A DNA stretch of 45,654 nucleotides from Fibrobacter sp. UBA1765 (GTDB lineage Bacteria > Fibrobacterota > Fibrobacteria > Fibrobacterales > Fibrobacteraceae): NCBI GenBank assembly GCA_002314675.1, contig DCGZ01000121.1:1-45654 (forward strand). Reading direction: 5' to 3'. Both the position numbers and the translations under genes were made by a program. Positions 1 through 7,790 of this stretch are shown here, piece by piece. Position 1 is the first letter of the stretch; each line of letters starts with the position of its first letter. The notes under the pieces were generated by a model that saw nothing but the letters and a program-made list of their open reading frames with translations, was not told where the DNA came from and ran no database searches.

Positions 1-12
1 CCCCTTTCGGGG
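1..12 (-). terminator. Partial hairpin, possible terminator of the Rpn gene
   Basis: CCCC-TTTC-GGGG forms a small stem at the window edge, preceded on the minus strand by the stop of the Rpn-type gene about 25 nt upstream. Its other half and any T-run would lie outside the window, so the terminator role is inferred. Confidence 0.35.
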
Positions 13-37
13 CGCCTGCTTTATTAAGGGTAGTTGG

Positions 38-985
38 TTACTTTTTCAATGCGAGAATATCTGCTTCGGTAAGACCGGAATATTCGCAAATCTTGCTGAT
101 CGGCTCATTTTTCTCGAGCATTCTGAGAGCAACTTTTTGCAAGCTGTTCAATCCAGCTTCTGCAAGCCTAGTCATGATTTCTGCTTTCGTTACCATATCT
201 TCTGCCACCTTTTCAATAAGTTCTGCAGGCGTGTTTGTCGTTTTCAGGCGTGCATACGCGTCCAAAATCACGCTTTCGTTCGACTCGGGTTCCTCGGTCG
301 CATTTGCGGCATTGGCGAACAAAGCCAGCCATTCCTTTTCGGGGGTATCCAAAACGGTCTCGTGAAAACGCGTCAGATCAATGACAATATACTTATTTTT
401 ATCGTAAACGGCACTGGCATTTGCATTGCCAATGTCAGATTGGCGATAGAGTGCGAGTTCTTCACGATAATTGTTGCAGAACGAGACTCCGAAATTGCAA
501 ATCCAGATGGAATAGGCCCTCGGCATTTCGTAAAGGTGTGAGTCATGTTTCAATTTGATTGTAATTTCTTTGTCCGGATGTTTTTTCAATTCTTCGTTGA
601 ATTCCTTTTCGCGTGCTGCATCAAAATCAATCTTTGAGTTGATCGCAAGCTGCGCCGCATAGAGAACGACGCGATCCAAGAAATAGGAGTGCCATGCACG
701 CTGCATCTCCAGATCAATATACTTACCGGAATTCAGCCTTGCGTGCAGGTCGTAGCGAACCTGCTCGCTGCCGATTTTTGAGGTGAGTTTCACGGAACTT
801 TTCAAGCGTTTCTCGATTGCGACAATCTTTTCACCGTTTTGCAAGTGCAAGATTGAGTTCAAGAAGTGAATGAGTGTTTGGTCAACGGAAAAAATTTCCT
901 TGAAGACGCTGTCGTATGTCGGGTCGAGAAATGTTCTTTTTTTGATTTCCTCGATTTGGTTTTCAATTTGTTCTCTTGTAGCCAT
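38..985 (-). CDS. Rpn family recombination-promoting nuclease / PD-(D/E)XK transposase-like protein
   Basis: A 315-aa protein of the family often annotated as Rpn or 'PD-(D/E)XK nuclease family transposase'. The N-terminal signature (FLDPTYDSVFKEIF, then FLNSIL) is followed near residues 78-95 by a YDLHARL...IDLEMQ block, which fits the D...(D/E)xQ nuclease core. The middle holds IWICNFG and KYIVIDLTRF, typical of the family. The C-terminal 60 residues are helical and end in a small motif ISKICEYSGLTEADI, as in proteins of this family with variable tails. Members are DNA endonucleases that promote RecA-independent recombination and occur in many copies in Fibrobacter-like genomes. It is full length, unlike the decayed relative at about 31 kb. 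No inverted repeats were seen flanking it, so it is not called a mobile element. Confidence 0.85.
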   Translation of the reverse strand: MATREQIENQIEEIKKRTFLDPTYDSVFKEIFSVDQTLIHFLNSILHLQNGEKIVAIEKRLKSSVKLTSKIGSEQVRYDLHARLNSGKYIDLEMQRAWHSYFLDRVVLYAAQLAINSKIDFDAAREKEFNEELKKHPDKEITIKLKHDSHLYEMPRAYSIWICNFGVSFCNNYREELALYRQSDIGNANASAVYDKNKYIVIDLTRFHETVLDTPEKEWLALFANAANATEEPESNESVILDAYARLKTTNTPAELIEKVAEDMVTKAEIMTRLAEAGLNSLQKVALRMLEKNEPISKICEYSGLTEADILALKK

Positions 986-1180
986 TCAGCATTTCTCGCG
1001 GGGACGCTCCCGCATTAGCAAAAGTGAAAATGCCCACTTTCGTTAATATAAAACGCTTTTTCGGGGATTTTAGGAACTTAAATCCTATTTTTTTTTCAAA
1101 TTTTACAAAATTTACGAAAAATCTTGCCATTTTCAAAAAAGAGTACATAATGTTTTTGGGTACCTTAACCAAGGATGTTT

Positions 1181-1300
1181 ATGGAAAAGCCATTGATTTA
1201 TTTACCGGTAAAAGAAGTTTCAGCTTTCTTTGGCTGGGGCGATGGCGCGCTTGCGCTGGTTGGCGTGAGTGCCGTTCTGGGCAGAAGCCGTTATCTTTAA
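1181..1300 (+). CDS. Small hypothetical protein, 39 aa
   Basis: A short frame opening with ATG after a well-placed AAGGA (1171-1175) and ending in TAA. It would encode a 39-aa peptide with an aromatic/acidic N-terminal half (KEVSAFFGWGDG) and a hydrophobic stretch ALALVGVSAVLG. No family is recognised. It lies 25 nt before the next same-strand gene, so it could be a leader peptide or a translated small protein. An overlapping frame starting at ATG 1150 is equally open, so the call is weak. Confidence 0.3.
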   Translation: MEKPLIYLPVKEVSAFFGWGDGALALVGVSAVLGRSRYL

Positions 1301-1325
1301 TCATTTTTGTGTTGGGGTTGCTTGC

Positions 1326-1928
1326 GTGAGATTTATATATAAAGTATCGGCTACGTTTTTTACGGATGCATCTCGTAGCAAAACTTTTGACAGTGATATT
1401 GCCTATTGGGAGTCTTATGAGGCTGCACAAAAGAGTCTCTTGGAATGGGCGCATAAGGATTTGCACTATGAAGTGTATTGCTTCAGCATTTTGAAACAGC
1501 CACTTGCAGATGATGCTGAATTTCATTGCATGACGGAACAATTTTTATATACTCCTAAAGGGGAACTGTGGAGTCATGAATTTGGAATGGTTGAACGCCG
1601 AGTTTTAGCTTCTAGGGAACATAATTTCTGTGTATATGTGTACCCGGACCAAAGTGATAAAAATCACCAGTACTTTAAAATTTTTGATAATGAACATGCG
1701 CTGTTGAGTTCACGTTGTGCTCTTGTTATGCTTTCTTCGGCGGAATATGGAATTTGTAAGTCGTACGGGAAAAGCCCCTGGTTCTTGACTAAAGAAGAAA
1801 AAGAAATTCTGTATAGCTTTTTGAAAGCAAATGATGAAGCTTGTTATAAAAAGATTTGCCGGGCTTACTGTGAAGAACAGGATCTTTTGCTGACCGAAAG
1901 ACTAATGCCTGATTATAGGTTGCTATGA
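1326..1928 (+). CDS. Hypothetical protein, 200 aa
   Basis: Unrecognised soluble protein with no signal peptide or membrane segment. GTG at 1326 is preferred over the upstream ATG at 1269 because GGGG lies 8 nt before it and the region upstream reads like non-coding sequence. The protein is rich in aromatic residues and cysteines (for example YEVYCFSIL, YVYPDQSDKNHQYF) and ends in a short helical tail. It is convergent with the glycosyltransferase gene (43-nt gap). No function is proposed. Confidence 0.6.
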   Translation: MRFIYKVSATFFTDASRSKTFDSDIAYWESYEAAQKSLLEWAHKDLHYEVYCFSILKQPLADDAEFHCMTEQFLYTPKGELWSHEFGMVERRVLASREHNFCVYVYPDQSDKNHQYFKIFDNEHALLSSRCALVMLSSAEYGICKSYGKSPWFLTKEEKEILYSFLKANDEACYKKICRAYCEEQDLLLTERLMPDYRLL

Positions 1929-1971
1929 AAAATTCGGCTTGTTTTTGACGCTCGGCCTGCTTGCGTGAGAG

Positions 1972-3141
1972 CTAGTGCTTCAGCTTATTATATATAGCCA
2001 GTTGCTTGCTTACAATTGGTTCCCAGCTGAAGTTTTCCCTGATGTGTTCCTGTGCGCCCTTGTTTAGCGAGCGTGCAAAATTCGCGTCGGCTTCGAGTTT
2101 CTTGAATGCTTCGGCGAGAGCTGCCGGATTTTTTTCTGGAACAAGCAGGCCGGTTCTATTGTCTATGACAACGTCTGGAATGCCGCCGACATTGCTTGCG
2201 ACAATAGGCAGGTCGTATTCGGCCGCTTCGATGAGGACTACGCCGAGGCCTTCGGTGTCGCCCTTGGAATCTACGATTGCTGGGAGCACGAAGGTGTTCG
2301 CCGTGTTGTATTCCTGTTCGAGCTGTTCCGGGCTGAGCTTGCCCGTGAATACGATGTTCGGTACGCCTGCAGCCTCTGCCTTTAAAGCTTCGGTCAGGTC
2401 GCCCTGGCCAACGATGCGGACTTCGAACTTGTCGGCTGGCAAAAGCTTTGCTGCCTGTATTAAGTAGGTGAGGCCCTTGCGTTCAATATGGCGGCCTACG
2501 AATAAAATCTTGAACTTGCCTTGTACCGGGTGCAGCTCGCCCGTGGACTTGCCAGAAAGCGTCGTACCATACGGGCTCAGGTCAACTTGGCATTCCTTGA
2601 TAGCCTTGATCTTTTTGGCGGTGAAGGAACTGTTTGCAAAGACCGCGTCTGCCTTGCCGATCAAAAACTTTAAGACAGGGCGTACCCACTTGTGCTTGCG
2701 AATGAGCAAAAGTTCTGCACCGTGAAAATTCAGCACGAGTGGAATCTTGAAAAACTTCGCTGCGAAAAGAACAATCAAGCCGTGCGGGAACGGCCAGTGC
2801 GCGTGTATGATGTCTGGCTTCCAGTTTTTGCAGATTCTATTGCACTTGATAAAGCCGCTGATGATATATGGAATCGCAAGGAGCTGCATCCATGGCTTGC
2901 CGGCCATTTTGCTAGGCGCACCTTCGTCGTGTGTCAGAATTTCTAGGGACTTTGTGAAATAGCGGAAGCGGTTTACCTTGATTCCGTCGATTTCGTGGCT
3001 TTTTAAGCCCTTGTATGCCGGTGCGAGTACCTGGATTTGGTTGCCCTTGCCTTTTAGCTCGGCAAGCGAATGCCTAAGCCACGGGACTTCGGCGTCTTCT
3101 TGAAACCTTGGATAAACGGAGCCGACTACTAGGATTTTCAT
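1972..3141 (-). CDS. Glycosyltransferase family 4 protein
   Basis: A 389-aa GT-B glycosyltransferase that should transfer a sugar from a nucleotide-sugar donor to a cell-surface glycan or lipid acceptor at the cytoplasmic membrane. The N-terminal Rossmann domain begins MKILVVGSVYPR and contains DIIHAHWPFPHG and NFHGAEL. The C-terminal GT1-type domain has ILFVGRHIERKG, then DTEGLGVVLIEAAEYDLPIV (donor-binding EX7E-like region) and GGIPDVV..RTGLLV. ATG 3141 is the natural start: upstream sequence belongs to the preceding gene, whose TGA overlaps it as ATGA, indicating translational coupling. The acceptor cannot be told from sequence. Confidence 0.9.
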   Translation of the reverse strand: MKILVVGSVYPRFQEDAEVPWLRHSLAELKGKGNQIQVLAPAYKGLKSHEIDGIKVNRFRYFTKSLEILTHDEGAPSKMAGKPWMQLLAIPYIISGFIKCNRICKNWKPDIIHAHWPFPHGLIVLFAAKFFKIPLVLNFHGAELLLIRKHKWVRPVLKFLIGKADAVFANSSFTAKKIKAIKECQVDLSPYGTTLSGKSTGELHPVQGKFKILFVGRHIERKGLTYLIQAAKLLPADKFEVRIVGQGDLTEALKAEAAGVPNIVFTGKLSPEQLEQEYNTANTFVLPAIVDSKGDTEGLGVVLIEAAEYDLPIVASNVGGIPDVVIDNRTGLLVPEKNPAALAEAFKKLEADANFARSLNKGAQEHIRENFSWEPIVSKQLAIYNKLKH

Positions 3142-3560
3142 TGCTTGAGGCAAGAAGGGTAGACTATCGGGCTTATATATTCTGAAAAGACCTTGCAAAT
3201 GTCCTTGCGGTCGGAAAGCTTTTGCACGAAGGCCTTGTGCAGGCGGGCCCAGCCGTCTTTCTGGGTTTCTGGCATGAGTACTACGAGCCCCTTGTCTTCT
3301 GGCAGCATGCCGACTGCGTCGGAACCGCGAATGTTGCTCTGCATGCACTGCAAGAAGATGTCCAGGAACAGGTTCTGGTCGCCTTCCATCGGGAGTGCCT
3401 TTTCGAGAGTCTCGAAGTTCACTTCGGCGTAAATAAAGTACGTCTTGTTCTCGTCGCTGCGCACGATTTCTTCTTGTGTACGGCGTTCAAGAATCTCTGC
3501 AGGGTAAATCGTTAGCGAGTACGATTTCTTTTTTGTCAGTTGTTGAAAGTAATCCTTCAT
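3138..3560 (-). CDS. Hypothetical protein with degenerate GGDEF-like fold
   Basis: About 140 aa, translationally coupled (ATGA) to the glycosyltransferase downstream. The C-terminal half, RGSDAVGMLPEDKGLVVLMP followed by ET and a helix, has the R-x-D...l-x-vllP-x-T rhythm of GGDEF (diguanylate cyclase) domains, but no GGDEF active-site loop is present, so cyclase activity is not expected. It may be a regulatory or c-di-GMP-insensitive relic. The start is placed at ATG 3560 (AAGG 6 nt upstream). An earlier in-frame ATG at 3593 overlaps the start codon of the divergent gene and lacks an SD. The family assignment is inference. Confidence 0.6.
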   Translation of the reverse strand: MKDYFQQLTKKKSYSLTIYPAEILERRTQEEIVRSDENKTYFIYAEVNFETLEKALPMEGDQNLFLDIFLQCMQSNIRGSDAVGMLPEDKGLVVLMPETQKDGWARLHKAFVQKLSDRKDICKVFSEYISPIVYPSCLKQ

Positions 3561-3591
3561 CATTTGCCTTGAATTTAGGTATTTTTGTGCC

Positions 3592-5460
3592 ATGCAAAGA
3601 TTGCTCCGATTAAAAAAGACTTTAAAAAACAGCTCTATTACGGCATTTGTTGAAAATTACCGTAGCCAGAAAAATGAAAATCGTTATCGCGAATTGAGCG
3701 AGGGCGAAATTGAAGCCCTTAAGCTGAACGGGAACCGCTGCGATGACTGGACGCTTATCCGTGTAGAACAGGCCTTTACGCCAGAACGCATTTTTAATAC
3801 GGTCTTTGTAGGGACAGTCTACCTGCCTGTTTTTTATGGCACGCTTCTTTTGCCTGGCGATGTGTCGTTCCCGACTGGCATTTACAATTCGCTCCTGCAC
3901 AACTGCGTTATCGAGAACGCCTTGATTAGCCGCGTAGCGATGCTTTCGAATGTGCAGGTTTGCTGTGGCGCGGTTTTGCAAAATGTCGGAACGATTGTTT
4001 CGAGTGGCAAGGTTCGCTATACGGCCTCGCTTTCTGTCGGCAACGAATGTGGCGGACGATGCCTGAAAGTTTTCCCGGACGTTTCTAATGAACTGCTAGA
4101 CATGCAGGTCGCGCATAGTGCCGAGGAACTGCTTGCGGAATATGGCAAATTGCTTGAAACCTGGGAATCTGATGTTCGCTTGCCTTTTGGCGTGATCGGA
4201 GCCGGTGCGGTTGTTTCGAATGTTTCCGTTATCCGCAACAGCTTTGTCGGGGCCCATGCCCGTGTAGAGGGTGCTGCAAAGATCAGGAATTCCATTGTAC
4301 TTTCTTCGCTTGAGGAACCGACTGGAATTTACGATTCCGTGATCCTTGAAAATTCATTTGTGCAAGAATCGGTGATGATTCATTCTTCTGCAATCGTGAA
4401 GGAAGCCTGCATTTTGAAGCGTGCGAAGGTCGGCAAGAAGGCGCTTGTTTCTTCTTCTGTGATTTCTGCGGGTTGCCATGTTGAAGAGGCGGAAGTCACG
4501 AATTCCTATGTTGGCCCTCTTGCGCAAATGCACCACCATTCCCTGTTGATTGCCGCGGTATGGCCAAGTGGCTGCGGTAACATTGGCTATGGCGCAAATG
4601 TCGGCTCGAACCACACGGGTCGCAGGCCTGACCAGGAAATCCATCCGGGCCTTGGAATGTTCTTTGGCCTTGGCGTAAACATAAAGTTCCCGGCTAACTT
4701 CAGGGAATCGCCCTATAGCATGGTCGCCTCTGGAGTAACGACTATGCCGCAGCGTTTGCAAATGCCGTTCTCGCTTGTTATGGCCGGTGAACCGCAAAAA
4801 TACGGATTGCGCGCTGGCCTTAACGAAGTCGTTCCGGGCTGGGTGTATTCAAAGAACCAGTATTCCCTGGCCCGCAACTTGCACAAGTACGCAAGCCGCG
4901 GCAAGGGTGCCGTGCCGTCTACGTTTTATGCCCTGTTCTCTAGCTACAATGTTAAAAATGTCGTGGCCGCATACGTAAAGCTTCGCGATGTAAAGCTTGC
5001 GGATGTATATACCGAAGAACAGATTCCTGGCCTTGGCAGCAATTACCTGAGGGAACCTGTCAGGCAGCTTGCCTTGAAGGCGTACAGGAGCTATTTGGAA
5101 CGCTATATATACGAGGTCGCGCTTACCGCGGTCGAAGCGGATCCGTCGCTCTTTGTGCTTTCTCTCAAGGAAGTCTTGAAGACTGTGCAGGGCGAGGCTT
5201 TCAAGGAAAAGTTGAACTTGCTTGAATTGCCGAGCTCGATGACCGATGTGCTAAAGCGCTACCGCGTGCTGCTCAAGGAATTTTATGACGGCGTTACTGC
5301 CGGGCTTGAACGCGACAGGGCTCGCGGCAGGCGCATCTTTGACGACTACGATGCTGTACACCCAGAAGACAAGGAGTTCCTTGACTTTGTGCATGCACAA
5401 TATGATGAACAGATTCGACGTACGAACATACTTTTGAAAGAATCAAGGGATGATGGATGA
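3592..5460 (+). CDS. DUF4954 family protein, left-handed beta-helix
   Basis: A 622-aa protein matching the DUF4954 family of Bacteroidetes and Fibrobacter. The N-terminus (YRELSEGEIEALKLNGNRCDDW) is family-typical. Residues about 60-330 contain hexapeptide-like repeats (for example VSVIRNSFVGAHARVEGAAKI) expected to form a left-handed beta-helix like that of sugar-phosphate acyl- or nucleotidyltransferases. Around residues 330-400 is a GYGANVGSNHTGRRPDQE segment, and the C-terminal 200 residues are helical. Enzymatic role is unknown; a sugar-nucleotide transferase fold is only inferred. It overlaps the next gene by ATGA. Its ATG shares two bases with the alternative start of the divergent gene, and TATTTT sits 6 nt upstream, suggesting a leaderless transcript. 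Confidence 0.85.
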   Translation: MQRLLRLKKTLKNSSITAFVENYRSQKNENRYRELSEGEIEALKLNGNRCDDWTLIRVEQAFTPERIFNTVFVGTVYLPVFYGTLLLPGDVSFPTGIYNSLLHNCVIENALISRVAMLSNVQVCCGAVLQNVGTIVSSGKVRYTASLSVGNECGGRCLKVFPDVSNELLDMQVAHSAEELLAEYGKLLETWESDVRLPFGVIGAGAVVSNVSVIRNSFVGAHARVEGAAKIRNSIVLSSLEEPTGIYDSVILENSFVQESVMIHSSAIVKEACILKRAKVGKKALVSSSVISAGCHVEEAEVTNSYVGPLAQMHHHSLLIAAVWPSGCGNIGYGANVGSNHTGRRPDQEIHPGLGMFFGLGVNIKFPANFRESPYSMVASGVTTMPQRLQMPFSLVMAGEPQKYGLRAGLNEVVPGWVYSKNQYSLARNLHKYASRGKGAVPSTFYALFSSYNVKNVVAAYVKLRDVKLADVYTEEQIPGLGSNYLREPVRQLALKAYRSYLERYIYEVALTAVEADPSLFVLSLKEVLKTVQGEAFKEKLNLLELPSSMTDVLKRYRVLLKEFYDGVTAGLERDRARGRRIFDDYDAVHPEDKEFLDFVHAQYDEQIRRTNILLKESRDDG

Positions 5461-6005
5461 CTGTAGTAGCTCTTGCCGTTTTGCTTGTTCTTGAAGTTGT
5501 GCTGCGTGTGCTTCTGGAAGTGCACGAAGCGAAACTTTTTGGCAAGGCGCACCCGCTTGCCGTTTTGCGCTGCATTCCGGTCGTGAACGATTTTGTGCCG
5601 TTCCCGGAAAACCGCCTGGAGCCTTCGAATTCAAAATTCGTTGAAATGCACGAGCTTGCCCATAAGGAAAAGCATCATGCGTTGCTTAGAAACTTTTCGA
5701 AAGCCGTGTTCTATGTTTTGATGGCTATGATGATAGTCGTGCAACTTGCTACTTTGCGCATGACAATCGTTGAAATCGTTTTGTGGTTTCATGTTGCAAG
5801 TGTACTATTTCGCTTGTATTATCATTGGATTTGCTTTAGCCAAGAAGACGAGGCTGATTCCTTTGCCGCCCAGAAGGTTGGCAAGGGGGAGGCTCGCAAG
5901 GAACTTTCCAGGCTAAAAAAAGAAGAACGGGCAACAAGTAACCTATTTGCGTTTGTGTACCGCGAACATCCGGATGCGGCAAGGCGGCGCGCAAGATTCC
6001 AGTAA
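5457..6005 (+). CDS. Small membrane M48-like metalloprotease
   Basis: A 182-aa membrane protein that keeps the hallmarks of M48 (HtpX/Ste24-like) zinc peptidases in very compact form: a first membrane helix at residues 3-20, HELAH at 65-69 (zinc ligands and catalytic Glu), two further hydrophobic segments at about 83-120, an EDEAD motif at 130-134 (third zinc ligand, as in the family's ExEAD) and a C-terminal HPDAARR resembling the conserved HPxxxxR. Usual M48 proteins are 250-420 aa. It is translationally coupled to the DUF4954 gene (ATGA overlap). Membrane-protein quality control is the family role; the substrate here is unknown. Confidence 0.65.
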   Translation: MTVVALAVLLVLEVVLRVLLEVHEAKLFGKAHPLAVLRCIPVVNDFVPFPENRLEPSNSKFVEMHELAHKEKHHALLRNFSKAVFYVLMAMMIVVQLATLRMTIVEIVLWFHVASVLFRLYYHWICFSQEDEADSFAAQKVGKGEARKELSRLKKEERATSNLFAFVYREHPDAARRRARFQ

Positions 6006-6046
6006 CTAACTCTTGAAAAAAATATATTTTTGGGTTGGGTTGGTTT

Positions 6047-7735
6047 ATGGTAATTCTCTTTTTAATAGTGGTGACTTTAGCATCGGCAGTTAATAATGTC
6101 GTGCTTTTTCGCTTTCGTCGCCAATCTTACTTGCATTCGCTCATATTCTTTTCTGCATTTATTAGTTGTACGGGGCATTTGCTCCTTGCACTTTCTACTA
6201 CTACCGAAGGTGCAGATATTGCAAATAAAATGAGCTATGCAGGCTCGTTGTTCCTTTTGTTCTTTTTGTTCTGCGTAATCGTTGATGTTTGTAATGTTCA
6301 ACTACCGTATTTTTACAAGCGCATACTTTTTATTTTAAGCTTTGTTGTATTTGGCATGGTATGTACGGTCGGCTATAGCGACCTTTACTATGTAACTTTT
6401 GAATACGTTGAAAAATATGGCGTCGGCAACTATGTGGCAACTTATGGCCCAGGGCACGCTGTTTTCAATGCGCTCGTGCTTTTGTACCTGGTCGCCGACA
6501 TAGGCATCATTGTATATGCCTTTTTAAAGAAAAAGAACGTTTCGTACAAGAGCCTTGTCGCTCTTGCGTTAATGCAGCTTGTATCTATCGTGATGTTCCT
6601 TGTGGTGCGTCAGATGGATAACGATACGATTGTTATGCCTGCAGTCTATGTGTTTGACCAGTTGATTCTTCTTTATATCTGTGTTTATGTAAAACGCTAC
6701 GACTTGGCTCAGTGTGTTTTGCAATCGCTTGAAGATTCGAACGTTGATGGCTATGTATCCATTTCGTCTAACATGAAGTTCCTCGGCTGCAATGATATCG
6801 CTTATGGTTATTTTCCGGACCTTAAATTATGCCGCGTAGACCATTCGCTACCGCTTGGCTTTAGCATTGCGCAGTTCTTTAAGATTTGGGCGAAGGAAAT
6901 TAAGAGTGGAAATGTAATTGTCTCTAAAGAATATGAATCTAATGGCAAACATTATAAGTGTTCTGTGAACACGACCATGCTTTCTAAAAAAGATTATGCG
7001 ATGCTTTTTAAGATTGAAGAAGATACCGAAGTGCACCGTTATGTGCAAATGCTTGGTAACAATAACAATCGTCTTGAAGAGCTTGCAAAGTCGAATGCAA
7101 ACCAGATTCATGCAATCCAGGAGCAGATGATTGTTGGTATGGCGAACATGGTCGAAAGCCGTGATTCCAGCACTGGTGGCCATATAAAGCGTACAAGCAA
7201 GGTTGTGTCGATACTTGTCGAAGAATTGCGTAAAGACAGGCGCTTCGGTTTTTCTGAAGAGTTCTACAGCGCGCTCATTGCGGCAGCACCAATGCATGAC
7301 CTTGGCAAGATTGCAATTGACGACCTGATATTACGCAAGCCAGGCCGCTTTACAGAAGAAGAATTTGAAGTTATGAAGTCACACGCCGAAAAGGGCGCTG
7401 TGATTGTAGAAAACTTGCTTGCGCAAGTTGAAAGCCCTGAGTTTGTGCGTATTGCAAAGAATGTTGCAAAGTACCACCATGAACGCTTCGATGGCAGCGG
7501 TTACCCGAGTCATCTTGTTGGTGATGAAATCCCGATTGAAGCAAGAATCATGGCAATTGCAGATGTTTACGATGCTCTTGTAAGTAAGCGCTGCTACAAG
7601 GATAAAATGTCTTTTGAAAAGGCTAAGGACATCATTCTTGAATCTATGGGCACTCACTTTGATCCGCAGTTAAAGCATAGCTTTATGAACTGCCGAGAAA
7701 GGCTTGAAGCTTATTACATGCAAGTGGAACATTAA
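6047..7735 (+). CDS. Membrane HD-GYP cyclic-di-GMP phosphodiesterase
   Basis: About 562 aa. The N-terminal 220 residues form six or seven hydrophobic segments resembling the 7TM sensor of bacterial histidine kinases. A PAS-like linker (about 225-330) leads to an HD-GYP domain: GGHIKRTSKVV, HDLGK at about 417-421, KSHAEKG, and YHHERFDGSGYP at 476-487, followed by ARIMAIADVYDAL. All catalytic HD and GYP residues are present, so hydrolysis of cyclic-di-GMP is likely. An in-frame TTG at 6035 lies exactly 6 nt after a TATATT (6023-6028) and could be a leaderless start; ATG 6047 is the conservative choice. A strong terminator follows at 7744. Confidence 0.92.
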   Translation: MVILFLIVVTLASAVNNVVLFRFRRQSYLHSLIFFSAFISCTGHLLLALSTTTEGADIANKMSYAGSLFLLFFLFCVIVDVCNVQLPYFYKRILFILSFVVFGMVCTVGYSDLYYVTFEYVEKYGVGNYVATYGPGHAVFNALVLLYLVADIGIIVYAFLKKKNVSYKSLVALALMQLVSIVMFLVVRQMDNDTIVMPAVYVFDQLILLYICVYVKRYDLAQCVLQSLEDSNVDGYVSISSNMKFLGCNDIAYGYFPDLKLCRVDHSLPLGFSIAQFFKIWAKEIKSGNVIVSKEYESNGKHYKCSVNTTMLSKKDYAMLFKIEEDTEVHRYVQMLGNNNNRLEELAKSNANQIHAIQEQMIVGMANMVESRDSSTGGHIKRTSKVVSILVEELRKDRRFGFSEEFYSALIAAAPMHDLGKIAIDDLILRKPGRFTEEEFEVMKSHAEKGAVIVENLLAQVESPEFVRIAKNVAKYHHERFDGSGYPSHLVGDEIPIEARIMAIADVYDALVSKRCYKDKMSFEKAKDIILESMGTHFDPQLKHSFMNCRERLEAYYMQVEH

Positions 7736-7743
7736 GTAATTAA

Positions 7744-7777
7744 AAAGGCACCTCGGTTGAGGTGCCTTTGCTTTTTT
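7744..7777. terminator. Bidirectional Rho-independent terminator
   Basis: An 11-bp stem (AAAGGCACCTC / GAGGTGCCTTT, GGTT loop) is followed by a T-run on the plus strand and by A/T-rich sequence on the other side. It lies between the converging HD-GYP and gltD genes and can serve both. Confidence 0.9.
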
Positions 7778-7790
7778 GCCTGGAGGCTTA

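Noticed and set aside
1024..1329. A 101-codon plus-strand frame between the Rpn gene and the 200-aa protein
   Set aside because: Low-complexity Phe/Asn/Lys-rich sequence in its first part; no SD before the first ATG, though an internal ATG at 1150 cannot be fully excluded.
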